64,000 nt of DNA from Minwuia thermotolerans (GTDB lineage: Bacteria; Pseudomonadota; Alphaproteobacteria; Minwuiales; Minwuiaceae). The translations under genes and the position numbers were made by a program. The stretch spans positions 147,020 to 211,019 of the forward strand of contig NZ_PIGG01000034.1 in NCBI RefSeq assembly GCF_002924445.1, read 5' to 3'. Position 1 is the first letter of the stretch. The number at the start of each line of letters is the position of its first letter. Positions 29,479-40,495 of this stretch are shown here, in pieces. The notes under the pieces were generated by a model. It was not told where the DNA came from. It made no database searches and saw only the letters and a list, made by a program, of their open reading frames with translations.

Positions 29479-30210
29479 ATGTTTAGGAACCCTGGACGGA
29501 TTACCGCAGCCATGCTCGCCGGCGCCGTGTCGCTCGGCGCGATGAGTGTCGCGCAGGCGCAGGACGCCCAGAACGACGATTGGGTGGATCTCGAAAGCTG
29601 GGACGAGGAATCGGTCTACAAGGGCTGGAGCGCCGACGAGATGCTGGATGAGGACGTCTATGGCGCCAATGGCGACGAGATCGGCGAGGTCGAGGACTTC
29701 ATGATCGGATCCGACGGCAAGATCGCCAGGGTCGTCGTCGAAGGAGGCGGCTTCCTGGATATCGGCGACAGCCACGTGGCCATTCCCTATGACCGGATGA
29801 AACGGAACCGTTCGGATTCCTTCACCGCGCCGCTCACCGAGGAAGAGCTCGAGGACGGCCGTGTGGGCATGTTCGAAACCGTCGATGACATGCCGGCGAA
29901 GCCGCAGAACTGGCGCGTCAGCAACCTGATCGGCGATTCCATGCTGCTGGAGAACCGCGTCGGCTATGGCCTGGTCGACGATGTGATCTTCGGCAATGAT
30001 GGCGCCATAAAGAGCGTGATCGTCCGTCCGAGCTACGGCTACGGCTATGGCCTCGGCCCGCGGGCGGTTCCCTACGCCAACACCTTCGACCCGTACCAGC
30101 CGTACTACAGCACGCCCTACACCCTGGCGGAGCTGGAGGAGACCGAGCGCTTCAACTACGGCCGTCTCGACGAGGACAACTGGGAAGGCGAGGCCTTCGG
30201 CGAGGAGTAA
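29479..30210 (+). CDS. Periplasmic PRC-barrel domain protein
   Basis: A 243-residue exported protein with a signal peptide (residues 1-28, ending AQA). It has two PRC-barrel modules: VYGANGDEIGEVEDFMIGSDGKIARVVVEGG followed by HVAIPYDRM, and RVGYGLVDDVIFGNDGAIKSVIV followed by RAVPY. A Tyr/Gly-rich patch (SYGYGYGLG) lies near residue 195, and the C-terminus is acidic. Start ATG 29479 has a canonical aggagg site. PRC-barrel proteins often act as adaptors, but the partner is unknown. Confidence 0.82.
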   Translation: MFRNPGRITAAMLAGAVSLGAMSVAQAQDAQNDDWVDLESWDEESVYKGWSADEMLDEDVYGANGDEIGEVEDFMIGSDGKIARVVVEGGGFLDIGDSHVAIPYDRMKRNRSDSFTAPLTEEELEDGRVGMFETVDDMPAKPQNWRVSNLIGDSMLLENRVGYGLVDDVIFGNDGAIKSVIVRPSYGYGYGLGPRAVPYANTFDPYQPYYSTPYTLAELEETERFNYGRLDEDNWEGEAFGEE

Positions 30211-30233
30211 TCTCCCCGCGGCAGGCAACGGCC

Positions 30234-30256
30234 CCGGACGGCGCGACGCCGTCCGG
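30234..30256 (+). terminator. Hairpin after the PRC-barrel gene
   Basis: A perfect 10-bp stem, ccggacggcg (30234-30243) with cgccgtccgg (30247-30256), encloses a 3-base loop 23 bases after the stop. It is a likely terminator, although the T-run is weak. Confidence 0.55.
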
Positions 30257-30416
30257 CGGCTCCCTGAATGAACCGGCGTATGCCATCGGGTTGAATGATC
30301 CGGGCGCGCCGGTTCTTTCGTGCGCCGCCGCGCCACTTGCCGCCTTCCGAGCGCCTTGGTAGGAAACGCGCCTTGGCGGTTGCCGCCTTGTGTCTTCAGA
30401 CAATGGACGGAGCCCG

Positions 30417-30704
30417 ATGTCGCTGGACAGGGAAACGGTGCGCCGCGTGGCGAAGCTCGCGCGGATCAGGGTCGACGAGGACCGGCTGGACGATCTCGGC
30501 CGGGAGCTGAACCAGATCATCGACTGGGTGGAGCAGCTGGGTGAGGTCGACACCACCGACGTGCCGCCAATGACCTCGGTGGAGAAGCACAAGCTGCGCT
30601 GGCGCGCCGACGAGGTCACCGACGGCGGCTATCCGGAAAAGGTCACCGGCAATGCGCCGGCGTCCGACATGAACTTCTTCGCCGTGCCCAAGGTGGTCGA
30701 GTAG
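30417..30704 (+). CDS. gatC: Asp/Glu-tRNA amidotransferase subunit C
   Basis: GatC is the small subunit of GatCAB, which converts Glu-tRNA(Gln) and Asp-tRNA(Asn) into the correct glutaminyl and asparaginyl forms. The 95-residue protein has the family opening SLDRETVRRVAKLARIRVDE and the NFFAVPKVVE ending. ATG 30417 is chosen over an upstream in-frame ATG at 30390. gatA starts directly after its stop, so the genes are cotranscribed. Confidence 0.93.
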   Translation: MSLDRETVRRVAKLARIRVDEDRLDDLGRELNQIIDWVEQLGEVDTTDVPPMTSVEKHKLRWRADEVTDGGYPEKVTGNAPASDMNFFAVPKVVE

Positions 30705-32183
30705 ATGACGGACCTGACCGACCTGACCCTCGCCGAGGCCCGGGACGGGCTGACGAAGGGCGATTTCACCTCCCTTGAGATCACCGAGGCCTACATCAAG
30801 GCCATCGGTACGGCCCGGCCGCTGAACGCCTTCATCTCCGAGACGCCGGAGAAGGCGGTGGAGATGGCGAAGGCTTCCGACGCCCGCCGCCGGAAGGGCG
30901 AGACCGGCGCCCTGGAGGGCGTGCCGCTCGGCATCAAGGATCTGTTCTGCACCGAGGGCGTGCTGACCACCGCGGCCAGCCACATCCTGGACGGCTTTCA
31001 TCCGCCCTATGAATCGACCGTGACCCGGAACCTCTGGGACGCCGGCGCGGTGATGCTGGGCAAGCTCAACCTGGACGAGTTCGCCATGGGCTCGTCCAAC
31101 GAGAACTCCTACTACGGCCCGGCAGTGAACCCCTGGGCGCCCGAGGGCGACAACCGCAGATACGTCCCCGGCGGTTCGTCGGGCGGCTCGGCGGCGGCCG
31201 TGTCCTCCCACATCGTCGTGGCGGCGACGGGCACCGACACCGGCGGCTCGATCCGCCAGCCTGCGGCCTTCACCGGCATTGTCGGCGTGAAGCCGACCTA
31301 TGGGCGCTGCTCCCGCTTCGGCATCGTCGCCTTCGCCTCCTCGCTGGACCAGGCGGGGCCGATGGCGCGCACGGTGCGCGACGCGGCGATCATGCTGAAA
31401 TCCATGGCCGGCTTCGATCCGAAGGATTCGACCTCGGTCGACGCTGCGGTGCCGGACTTCGAGGCCGCGCTGGATCAGGACGTCCGCGGGCTGAAGATCG
31501 GCATTCCCGCCGAATACCGCGTCGACGGCATGCCCGAGGAGATCGGGCAGCTCTGGGCCCGCGGCGAGGAGATGCTGCGCGACGCGGGCGCGGAGATCGT
31601 CCCCATCAGCCTGCCGCACACGAAATACGCCCTGCCGACCTACTACATCGTCGCGCCGGCGGAAGCGTCGTCGAACCTGGCCCGCTATGACGGCATGCGC
31701 TACGGCCTGCGCGTGCCCGGCGAGGACCTGCTGGACACCTATGAGCGCACCCGCGCCGAAGGCTTCGGCAACGAGGTGCAGCGGCGCGTGATGATCGGCA
31801 CCTATGTGCTCTCCGCCGGCTATTACGACGCCTATTACCGCAAGGCCCAGCAGGTCCGCACCCTGATCCTGCGCGACTTCGAACAGGCCTTCGGGAAGGT
31901 CGACGCGATCCTGACGCCGACCACGCCGACGCCTTCCTTCGCCGAAGGAGAGAAGACGGGCGACCCGATCTCGATGTATCTCAACGACGTCTTCACGGTG
32001 CCGGCCTCCATGGCCGGACTGCCGGGCGCGTCGGTGCCGGTGGGTCTGTCGAAGGACGGCATGCCGCTGGGGCTGCAGATCCTCAGTCCCGCCTTCGACG
32101 AGATGACGCTGTTCCGCGTCGCGGGCGCACTGGAGCAGCGCGCGGGCTACGACGCCCGGCCTTCGAAATGGTGGGTGAAATGA
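30705..32183 (+). CDS. gatA: Asp/Glu-tRNA amidotransferase subunit A
   Basis: GatA is the amidase that frees ammonia from glutamine for tRNA amidation. The 492-residue protein shows the Ser-cisSer-Lys triad: K78 in GIKDLF, S158 in PGGSSGGS and S182 in GTDTGGS. Its ATG follows gatC immediately and its last codons overlap gatB (ATGA). Length is typical. Confidence 0.95.
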   Translation: MTDLTDLTLAEARDGLTKGDFTSLEITEAYIKAIGTARPLNAFISETPEKAVEMAKASDARRRKGETGALEGVPLGIKDLFCTEGVLTTAASHILDGFHPPYESTVTRNLWDAGAVMLGKLNLDEFAMGSSNENSYYGPAVNPWAPEGDNRRYVPGGSSGGSAAAVSSHIVVAATGTDTGGSIRQPAAFTGIVGVKPTYGRCSRFGIVAFASSLDQAGPMARTVRDAAIMLKSMAGFDPKDSTSVDAAVPDFEAALDQDVRGLKIGIPAEYRVDGMPEEIGQLWARGEEMLRDAGAEIVPISLPHTKYALPTYYIVAPAEASSNLARYDGMRYGLRVPGEDLLDTYERTRAEGFGNEVQRRVMIGTYVLSAGYYDAYYRKAQQVRTLILRDFEQAFGKVDAILTPTTPTPSFAEGEKTGDPISMYLNDVFTVPASMAGLPGASVPVGLSKDGMPLGLQILSPAFDEMTLFRVAGALEQRAGYDARPSKWWVK

Positions 32184-33631
32184 GCACGATCCAGGGCGCC
32201 ACGGGCGAGTGGGAAATCGTCATCGGGCTTGAGATCCACGCCCAGGTGACCTCGAACGCCAAGCTGTTCTCCGGCGCCTCGACCGCCTTCGGCGCCGAAC
32301 CCAACAGCCAGGTAAGCTTCGTCGATGCCGGCCTGCCGGGCATGCTGCCGGTGATCAACGCACACTGCGTCGAGCAGGCGGTCAGGACCGGCATGGGCCT
32401 GAACGCGGAGATCAACAACTACTCGGTCTTCGACCGCAAGAACTACTTCTATCCAGACCTGCCTCAGGGCTACCAGATCAGCCAGTACAAGCAGCCCGTG
32501 GTCGGCCGCGGCATGATCACCATCGAGCTCGCCGACGGCGAGACCAAGGACATCGGCATCGAGCGCCTGCACCTGGAGCAGGACGCCGGCAAGTCCGTGC
32601 ACGACCAGCACCCGTCCATGTCCTATGTGGACCTCAACCGCTCGGGCGTGGCGCTGATGGAGATCGTCTCCGACCCGGACATGCGTTCAGCCGAGGAAGC
32701 CTCGGCCTATGTCGAGAAGGTCCGCCAGATCGTGCAGTATCTCGGCACCTGCAACGGCATCATGGCGGAAGGCTCGCTGCGCGCCGACGTGAATGTCTCC
32801 GTGCGCCGCCCCGGCGAGGGCTATGGCACGCGCTGCGAGATCAAGAACGTCAACTCCATGCGCTTCATCCGCCAGGCCATCGAACACGAGGCGCGCCGCC
32901 AGGTCGACATCCTGGAAGACGGCGGCTCGATCGACCAGGAAACCCGGCTGTTCGACCCCAACAAGGGCGAGACGCGGTCCATGCGTTCCAAGGAGGAGGC
33001 GCACGACTACCGCTACTTCCCCGATCCGGACCTGCTCCCGCTGGAACTGGAGCCGGAATGGGTGGAGAAGGTCCGCGCCGGCCTGCCGGAACTGCCGGAC
33101 GCCAAGAAGGCGCGCTTCAAGGAGCAGTACGGCCTGTCGGAGTACGACGCCCGGACGCTGACGTCGAACCGCACCCGCGCCGACTATTTCGAAACGGTGG
33201 CCAGCGGACGCGATGCCAAGATGGCCTCCAACTGGGTGACCACGGACCTGTTCGGCTTTCTGAACAGGACCGGTCAGGACATCGACGAGAGCCCGGTGAA
33301 GGCCGAACAGCTCGGCCAGCTGATCGACCGCATCGCCGACGAGACCATTTCGGGCCGCATCGCCAAGGAGGTCTTCGAGGCCATGTGCGAGACCGGCCGG
33401 GACCCGGATGCGATCATCGAGGAGAAGGGCTTGAAGCAGGTCACAGACACCGGCGCCATCGAGGGGCTGGTCGACCAGGTGATCGCCGAGAACCCGGACA
33501 AGGTGGCCGAAGTGAAGGATGGCAAGGAGAAGCTGCTCGGCTGGTTCACCGGTCAGGTCATGAAGGCCAGCCAGGGCAAGGCCAACCCGCAGGCGGTCAA
33601 CGAGATCCTGCGCCAGAAGATCCTCGGCTGA
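32180..33631 (+). CDS. gatB: Asp/Glu-tRNA amidotransferase subunit B
   Basis: GatB carries the kinase and transamidation site and the tRNA-binding tail domain of GatCAB. The 483-residue protein opens [14 protein letters not shown] and has the [19 protein letters not shown] block, both classical GatB signatures. ATG 32180 overlaps the gatA stop; an in-frame ATG at 32168 would extend by four codons. The stop overlaps the start of a TetR gene. Confidence 0.95.
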   Translation: MSTIQGATGEWEIVIGLEIHAQVTSNAKLFSGASTAFGAEPNSQVSFVDAGLPGMLPVINAHCVEQAVRTGMGLNAEINNYSVFDRKNYFYPDLPQGYQISQYKQPVVGRGMITIELADGETKDIGIERLHLEQDAGKSVHDQHPSMSYVDLNRSGVALMEIVSDPDMRSAEEASAYVEKVRQIVQYLGTCNGIMAEGSLRADVNVSVRRPGEGYGTRCEIKNVNSMRFIRQAIEHEARRQVDILEDGGSIDQETRLFDPNKGETRSMRSKEEAHDYRYFPDPDLLPLELEPEWVEKVRAGLPELPDAKKARFKEQYGLSEYDARTLTSNRTRADYFETVASGRDAKMASNWVTTDLFGFLNRTGQDIDESPVKAEQLGQLIDRIADETISGRIAKEVFEAMCETGRDPDAIIEEKGLKQVTDTGAIEGLVDQVIAENPDKVAEVKDGKEKLLGWFTGQVMKASQGKANPQAVNEILRQKILG

Positions 33632-34236
33632 TGGCCCGCGCGGCGGCGGAGGGCGAGGGCCGGGACGGCGCCGCCATGATTCTGAACGCCGCGCTGGAGG
33701 TCTTCGTCCGCGACGGCTTCCACGGCACCTCGATCCGCACCATTGCGAAGGAGGCCGGGGTCTCCATCGCGCTGATCTACTATCACTTCCCGTCCAAGGA
33801 AGAGATCCTGCGCACGCTGATGCTGAAGGTCACCAACGACCTGCGTGACGAGCTCGTGGCGGCGCGGGCGGCAGCCGGGCCGAACCCCGTCGACCAGATG
33901 GCGGCGCTGGTCCGCGCCCATGTCCGCCTGCACACGGCCCGCCAGGCGGAAAGCTTCGTGGGCAATACCGAGCTGCGCAGCCTCGGCCCCGACGCCCTGG
34001 CCGAGGCCATGGCCGCGCGCGACGCGGTCTCGGCGCTCTACAAGGAGGTGATCGCCGCCGGACTCGCCGACGGCAGCTTCCGCTGCGAGGCGCCGGCCGA
34101 GGCGAATCTGGCGATCCTGACCATGTGCACCTCGGTGGCCGGCTGGTACAGGCAGGGCGGTCCGCGCAGCCCCGACGATCTGGCCGGAATCTATGTCGGT
34201 TTCGCGCTGGCGATCCTGGGGGCCGGCGAAGGCTGA
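33631..34236 (+). CDS. TetR-family regulator
   Basis: A 201-residue repressor with an N-terminal TetR HTH (GFHGTSIRTIAKEAGVSIALIYYHFPSKEEILRTL, residues about 29-63) and an alpha-helical ligand domain. It is coupled to gatB by TGATG but is more plausibly linked in function to the downstream amidohydrolase, because a palindrome lies in front of that gene. The ligand cannot be predicted. Confidence 0.88.
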   Translation: MARAAAEGEGRDGAAMILNAALEVFVRDGFHGTSIRTIAKEAGVSIALIYYHFPSKEEILRTLMLKVTNDLRDELVAARAAAGPNPVDQMAALVRAHVRLHTARQAESFVGNTELRSLGPDALAEAMAARDAVSALYKEVIAAGLADGSFRCEAPAEANLAILTMCTSVAGWYRQGGPRSPDDLAGIYVGFALAILGAGEG

Positions 34237-34255
34237 GCCCTTGCCTCCCTGTCGG

Positions 34256-34293
34256 TTGACTCCCGGTCCGCTCTTGCCCTGAACGATCGTTCA
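34256..34293 (+). promoter_or_regulatory. Candidate promoter and TetR operator before the amidohydrolase gene
   Basis: A TTGACT box at 34256-34261 is followed by a perfect 14-bp palindrome, tgaacgatcgttca, at 34280-34293, where the -10 region should be. The placement fits repression of the downstream gene by the TetR protein encoded just upstream. The -10 box itself is not clear. Confidence 0.6.
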
Positions 34294-34337
34294 TGCGAGA
34301 GTCCGTTCACGTATCAGGACGCCATGGGGAGGATCGA

Positions 34338-36065
34338 ATGGCCCGCTTTGAACGCGTAATCAAGAACGGGATGGTCGTGGACGGCACGCGCGCGCCGCGC
34401 TACCGCGCCGACATCGGCATCAACAACGGCGTCATCGCCGAGATCGGCCATATTGACGCGAAGGACGCGGCGGAAGTCATCGACGCGACCGGCCTGATCG
34501 TCGCGCCGGGCTTCGTCGATCTGCACACCCATTACGACGCCCAGGTCTTCTGGGATCCGTACTGCACGCTGTCGGGCTGGCACGGCATCACCTCGGCGGT
34601 GATCGGCAATTGCGGCTTCGGCTTCGCGCCGGTGAAGCCGGAGATGCGCGAGCGCGCCATGATGTCCATGACTCGCGTCGAGGCCATTCCGATGGAATCG
34701 ATGAAGGAAGGCATGCCCTGGGACTGGGTGACCTTCCCCGAGTTTCTCGATTCCGTCGAGCGCACGCCCAAGGCGATGAACCTGCTGCCCTATGTGCCGA
34801 TCGGCCCGCTGCTGATCTGGGTGATGGGTTTCGAGCGCGCCAAGGCCGGCGAGATGCCGACCGACGAGGAGCATGCCGAGATCGTGCGCCTGTTCAACGA
34901 GAGCCTGGACGCCGGCGGCTGCGGCTGGTCGGCCCAGCGCATGATCCCCGATGGCCCGGCCTCGGTGCAGCGCGACTTCGACGGCACGCCGATGCCGACC
35001 GACGTCATGCATGACGAGACCTGCCGTGTGCTGGCGCGCGTGCTGCGCGACCGCAACGAGGGCTTCATGCAGATGCTGCTGGTTTCCGGCGACAACAAGC
35101 GCGACCACGCGTTCTACGAGGAGATGGCCGAGATTTCCGGCCGGCCGATGATCATGAACGTGGTCCAGGCCTTCGACCATCGCCCCGAAATCCATCGCCG
35201 CGTCCTCGAATGGCTGAAGTCCTGCCGGGAGCGGGGCATCCGCGTCGTCGGCCAGGGCCTGACCACCGATGCCGGCTTCACTTTCACCTTCGAGAACTGG
35301 AACCTGTTCGACGATTCGGAAGCCTGGCGCGAGGCGACCACCGGCACGCTGGAGGAACGCAAGCAGAAGCTCGCCGATCCGGCCCGCCGCCAGGCGATGA
35401 AGGACCAGATGCCGCAGACAGCGACCGGCCCGCTGGTCGACATCGTCATCGTCGGCCCGCAGCTGGAGAAGAACAAGCAGTGGGAGGACCATACCCTGGC
35501 GCTCGCCGGCGAGAAGATGGGCAAGCACCCGGTCGACGTCATGCTCGACATGGCCGTGGAGGAGGACCTGGAGACCGAATTCTTCGCCGCCCCGCCGAAT
35601 GGCAAGCTGGAGTACCTCAAGGAGATCGTGGACGACCCCTATGTCCTGTTCGGCGTCTCCGACGGCGGTGCGCATACCAAGTTCCTGACCGCCGGCCGTT
35701 ATCCGACCGAGACCATCTGCAAGATCGTGCGCGACAACGGCATGATCACCCTGGAGGAGGCGCACTGGCGGCTCGCGGCCCTGCCGGCACAGCTTGCCGG
35801 ATTCACCGGGCGCGGCACGCTGACCCTCGGCGCGCCGGCCGACATCATTGCCTACGACTACGAGAACCTGAAGGTGCTGCCCGACGAGATCGTCCACGAC
35901 CTGCCGGGCGGGGAGTGGCGCCGTATCCAGCGGGCCAGCGGCTACCGCTACGTCCTCGTCAACGGCGAGGTCACCATCAAGGACGACCAGCAGACCGAGA
36001 CCTATTCGGGCCGGCTGCTCCGTCATGGCGGCGGCGAACAGCAGATGGCGGTGGCTGCCGAGTAA
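34338..36065 (+). CDS. D-aminoacylase-like amidohydrolase
   Basis: A metal-dependent hydrolase of the N-acyl-D-amino-acid deacylase family, 575 residues. The binuclear zinc site begins with H63-T-H65 in GFVDLHTHYDAQ, and the C-terminal part has the FGVSDGGAHTKFL Asp/His motif and an LTLGAPADIIAYD beta-sandwich close. The start is ATG 34338 behind ggagg. It lies under a palindromic operator and upstream of a Baeyer-Villiger-like monooxygenase. The natural amide substrate is unknown. Confidence 0.88.
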   Translation: MARFERVIKNGMVVDGTRAPRYRADIGINNGVIAEIGHIDAKDAAEVIDATGLIVAPGFVDLHTHYDAQVFWDPYCTLSGWHGITSAVIGNCGFGFAPVKPEMRERAMMSMTRVEAIPMESMKEGMPWDWVTFPEFLDSVERTPKAMNLLPYVPIGPLLIWVMGFERAKAGEMPTDEEHAEIVRLFNESLDAGGCGWSAQRMIPDGPASVQRDFDGTPMPTDVMHDETCRVLARVLRDRNEGFMQMLLVSGDNKRDHAFYEEMAEISGRPMIMNVVQAFDHRPEIHRRVLEWLKSCRERGIRVVGQGLTTDAGFTFTFENWNLFDDSEAWREATTGTLEERKQKLADPARRQAMKDQMPQTATGPLVDIVIVGPQLEKNKQWEDHTLALAGEKMGKHPVDVMLDMAVEEDLETEFFAAPPNGKLEYLKEIVDDPYVLFGVSDGGAHTKFLTAGRYPTETICKIVRDNGMITLEEAHWRLAALPAQLAGFTGRGTLTLGAPADIIAYDYENLKVLPDEIVHDLPGGEWRRIQRASGYRYVLVNGEVTIKDDQQTETYSGRLLRHGGGEQQMAVAAE

Positions 36066-36089
36066 CATCGGACAGCGACCGAGCGTTCG

Positions 36090-36117
36090 AGCCCCGGGTC
36101 ACCGCCCGGGGCTCTTT
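36090..36117 (+). terminator. Intrinsic terminator of the amidohydrolase gene
   Basis: A 9-bp stem, agccccggg (36090-36098) with cccggggct (36105-36113), closes a 6-base loop and is followed by ctttcgtt, 24 bases after the stop codon. Confidence 0.75.
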
Positions 36118-36203
36118 CGTTCCGGCGCGCCGTGCTTGCCTGCCGACACAAGGCCGCCCTAAAACAGTCGTCTGACAGGGGCGGGTGATCGGGGAGGTTC
36201 GCC

Positions 36204-37832
<1,629 letters not shown>

Positions 37833-38079
37833 TGCGGCCCAAACCGCGCGAACACCGGGTTTTCAAGACAATTTGAAGCTGCGGGATCGGTGCGTTTTCG
37901 CGCCTGGGCCGGCCCGGCCCGGAACGCGGCGCCGGCTGCTGACGCGCGTTCACGCCGGCTTCACGCTGCACTCCGAAACCCCCGGATACCGCGGCTCCCG
38001 GCGCGGACGGCCCCTGTTGCACCCAGGTTCGCTTCGTCATCATCCCGCTGCCTTCACTGGACAGCAAGGAGAACCAGCC

Positions 38080-38382
38080 ATGAAGACCACCCTGAAATCC
38101 CTCACCGTCGCCACCGCTCTCGCCGGCGCTGTCGGCATGGCCGCCGCGTTGACGGCCGCCCCGGCCCTGGCCGCCGACGGCGTCAAGTGCTTCGGCGTCG
38201 CCAAGGCCGGCGAGAACGACTGCGCAGCCGGCAATCACAGCTGCAAGGGTCACTCCACGGCCGATTACAGCGGCCAGGACTGGAAGATGGTCGAAGACGC
38301 CGGGAAGTGCATGGAGATGGGCGGCAAGCAGGCCGCCTTCGAGGGCATGAACGAGAAGGCGAAGATGATGAAGGACGGCTGA
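38080..38382 (+). CDS. bufA1: Bufferin-type RiPP precursor (DUF2282), copy 1
   Basis: A 100-residue exported precursor of the DUF2282 family. Such peptides are modified on cysteines by a DUF692 enzyme and bind copper in the periplasm. A signal peptide spans residues 1-32 (ALA-ADG). The core holds four cysteines, C37, C48, C55 and C77, in the pattern [19 protein letters not shown] and GKC. The start is ATG 38080 with an aaggag site. It has its own terminator and lies 1.2 kb upstream of the second copy. Confidence 0.88.
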   Translation: MKTTLKSLTVATALAGAVGMAAALTAAPALAADGVKCFGVAKAGENDCAAGNHSCKGHSTADYSGQDWKMVEDAGKCMEMGGKQAAFEGMNEKAKMMKDG

Positions 38383-38392
38383 CCCGTCCTCG

Positions 38393-38428
38393 GGGCGCGG
38401 CGGCGGTTCGTCCTTCGCCGCGCCCTTT
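38393..38428 (+). terminator. Terminator after the first bufferin precursor
   Basis: A perfect 10-bp stem, gggcgcggcg (38393-38402) with cgccgcgccc (38416-38425), with a 13-base loop, is followed by ttt. It lies 11 bases after the precursor stop, so this precursor can be made as its own short transcript. Confidence 0.72.
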
Positions 38429-38564
38429 CGCTTCCGGCTCCCGATCACGCGATCTCTCAACAACTCGTGTAGGGCGCGTGGGCGGGTTGCGGTCTTATCT
38501 TCCATCTCAGCGGGCCGCCGGACAGCGGCCTGAAAGAAGTCAACCAGACAGGGAGGCCGACCGG

Positions 38565-39092
38565 ATGATGCGAGGCGCTGCGATGCTTGCGGCTGCGGTC
38601 ATCCTGACCCTTTCGGGCGGCGTCCAGGCGGGCGAGCAGTACGTCGACGGCAGCGGCTTCGCGCTCAGCGGCTACGATCCCGTCGCCTATCGCGGTCTGG
38701 CGCAGGCGCCTTTCGGCGAACATCAACCGCCGGCCGTGCCCGGACGGGCCGGCTTCACCGCCGAGTACAACGGCGCCAGCTGGGCCTTCTCGACCGCCGC
38801 GAACCGGGACGCCTTCCTGGCGGATCCGGCAAAATACGCGCCCGCCTATGACGGCCACTGCGCCTTCGGCGTGGCCAAGGGCGGCAAGGCCCCGGGAAAC
38901 CCGCATCTGTGGCGCATCCTCGACGGCAAGCTCTATCTCAACGTCACCCGCGCGGTGGTCGGCTTCTGGGAAGCCGACATCGGTGGCAACCTGACCGCCG
39001 CCGAACGCAACTGGTCCGGTATCGAGGGTCTTCCGGCCAATGACGGCGCGGTGCCGGAACTGGACGGCGCACAGGCGCCCGTCACCGAGTGA
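38565..39092 (+). CDS. Exported YHS-domain protein
   Basis: A 175-residue protein with a signal peptide (residues 1-22, ending VQA) and a YHS domain. The domain shows [10 protein letters not shown] near residue 34, [23 protein letters not shown] near 70 and HCAFGVAKG, with a single mature-region Cys, then [14 protein letters not shown] domains are associated with metal transport and oxygenases. It lies between the two bufferin precursors on the same strand, so a role in metal handling is plausible but inferred. ATG 38565 follows ggagg. Confidence 0.8.
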   Translation: MMRGAAMLAAAVILTLSGGVQAGEQYVDGSGFALSGYDPVAYRGLAQAPFGEHQPPAVPGRAGFTAEYNGASWAFSTAANRDAFLADPAKYAPAYDGHCAFGVAKGGKAPGNPHLWRILDGKLYLNVTRAVVGFWEADIGGNLTAAERNWSGIEGLPANDGAVPELDGAQAPVTE

Positions 39093-39252
39093 TCACGCCA
39101 TGCACGGCTTCTGCAATGTTGTGATGGCATCCTATCGAACACGGTCGTTCCGGCTGTTGCCGGGGCGGCCTTGGCGGACGGGGTTGCGGGGAACCCGGCC
39201 GCTGGCAACACTGACCGCCCCGCGGGTCAATGAAACACAGAGGAGAATCCTG

Positions 39253-39546
39253 ATGAACGCCACCTTCAAGTCCCTTTCCGTCGTCGCCGCCCTCGCCGGT
39301 GCGGTCGGCATGGCCGCCACCCTCGGCCCGGTCGAGGCGGTCGCTGCCGACAAGGTCAAGTGCTACGGCATCGCCAAGGCCGGGCAGAACGACTGCGCCA
39401 ACAAGGCCGGCACCCATTCCTGCGCCGGTCAGTCCACCGTCGATTACTCCGGCGGCGAGTGGAAGCTGGCCACCAAGGCCGAGTGCGAGGAGAAGGGCGG
39501 CCAGGAGCAGGCCTTCGACGGCGTCAACGAGAAGATGAAGGGCTGA
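39253..39546 (+). CDS. bufA2: Bufferin-type RiPP precursor (DUF2282), copy 2
   Basis: A 97-residue precursor, paralogous to the one at 38080. A signal peptide spans residues 1-32. Cysteines are C37, C48, C57 and C78 in the pattern [19 protein letters not shown] and ECEEKGG. The spacing between the second and third cysteines is two residues longer than in copy 1. It is the first gene of the bufA-bufB-bufC-doxX run and is separated from bufB by a hairpin. An ggaga site precedes ATG 39253. Confidence 0.88.
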   Translation: MNATFKSLSVVAALAGAVGMAATLGPVEAVAADKVKCYGIAKAGQNDCANKAGTHSCAGQSTVDYSGGEWKLATKAECEEKGGQEQAFDGVNEKMKG

Positions 39547-39562
39547 TTTCCAGCCGGGACAG

Positions 39563-39587
39563 GGGACGCCGGATGATCCGGCGTCCC
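39563..39587 (+). other. Hairpin between the bufferin precursor and its modifying enzyme
   Basis: A perfect 11-bp stem, gggacgccgga (39563-39573) with tccggcgtccc (39577-39587), has a 3-base loop. No T-run follows. It can act as a partial terminator or 3' stabiliser, so that precursor mRNA exceeds enzyme mRNA. Confidence 0.6.
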
Positions 39588-39619
39588 TCTGCGCCTTGCC
39601 GGAACGGTCATTGGCCGCC

Positions 39620-40495
39620 ATGAACCCGCCTGCCTCCAGCCTGCCGCCGACCGCCGGGTTCGGCCTGCGCCATCCCCATGTGCTGCAGGTCATCGACCGG
39701 CCGCCCGCCGTCGACTGGGTCGAGGTTCACACCGAAAACTACATGTATCCGGGCGGCCCGCGCCTGCGCCAGCTCGAGGCCGTGCGCGAACGCTTCGACC
39801 TCAGCCTGCACGGGGTCGGCCTTTCGCTTGGTTCGGTCGACGAGCCGGACCGGGATCATCTGAAACGCATCCGCGCGCTGGCCGACCGGTTCCGTCCCGC
39901 CGCCATCTCCGATCATATTGCCTGGGTGCGGGCGCCGAAGGCCGCGGGCGGGGCCAGCCTGAACGATCTGCTGCCGCTGCCCTGCACCGAGGAGGCGCTG
40001 GAGACCCTGGCGCGCAATATCGCCATCTTCCAGGACGCGCTTGGCCGCCGGGTGATGGTGGAGAATCCGTCCATGTATCTGGAGTTCGCCGGCGCCGAGA
40101 TGGACCATGCCGAATTCGTGGCCGAGACCGTGCGCCGCGCCGGCTGCGGCCTGCTGCTCGACGTCAACAACATCCATGTCAGCGCGCGGAACCTGGGCTT
40201 CGACGCCAGTGACTACCTCGACCGCATGCCGTTCGAGGCGGTGGGCGAGATCCACCTTGCCGGCCATGCCGAGCGCGAAACGCCGGGCGGCACGCTGCTG
40301 ATCGACGATCACGGCAGCCGCGTCCGCGACGAGGTGTGGGCGCTCTACGAGCGGGCCCTGGACCGGCTCGGAGCGGTGCCGACACTGATCGAATGGGACA
40401 CCTGCATTCCCGATCTCCGGGTCATCCTGGCGGAGACGGCGAAAGCCCAGCGGCGCATGGACGCGCTGGCGGGTCCGCGCCGGGCGACGGCGTGA
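39620..40495 (+). CDS. bufB: DUF692 multinuclear non-heme iron oxidase (MNIO), bufferin-modifying
   Basis: MNIO enzymes use two or three iron ions in a TIM barrel to convert precursor cysteines to heterocycles. The 291-residue protein keeps the expected ligand set: H64, D98-H99, E148-N149, D181 with N184 and H186, H212 and H216, D230-H231 and Glu/Asp in IEWDT. Start ATG 39620 is chosen; TTG at 39611 or 39596 is possible. Its stop overlaps the bufC start (GTGA), as usual for this enzyme-partner pair. Confidence 0.92.
   Translation: MNPPASSLPPTAGFGLRHPHVLQVIDRPPAVDWVEVHTENYMYPGGPRLRQLEAVRERFDLSLHGVGLSLGSVDEPDRDHLKRIRALADRFRPAAISDHIAWVRAPKAAGGASLNDLLPLPCTEEALETLARNIAIFQDALGRRVMVENPSMYLEFAGAEMDHAEFVAETVRRAGCGLLLDVNNIHVSARNLGFDASDYLDRMPFEAVGEIHLAGHAERETPGGTLLIDDHGSRVRDEVWALYERALDRLGAVPTLIEWDTCIPDLRVILAETAKAQRRMDALAGPRRATA

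Noticed and set aside
34258..34272. Possible tRNA or small RNA near the amidohydrolase promoter
   Set aside because: The region has only a promoter-like box and a palindrome. No cloverleaf can be formed.
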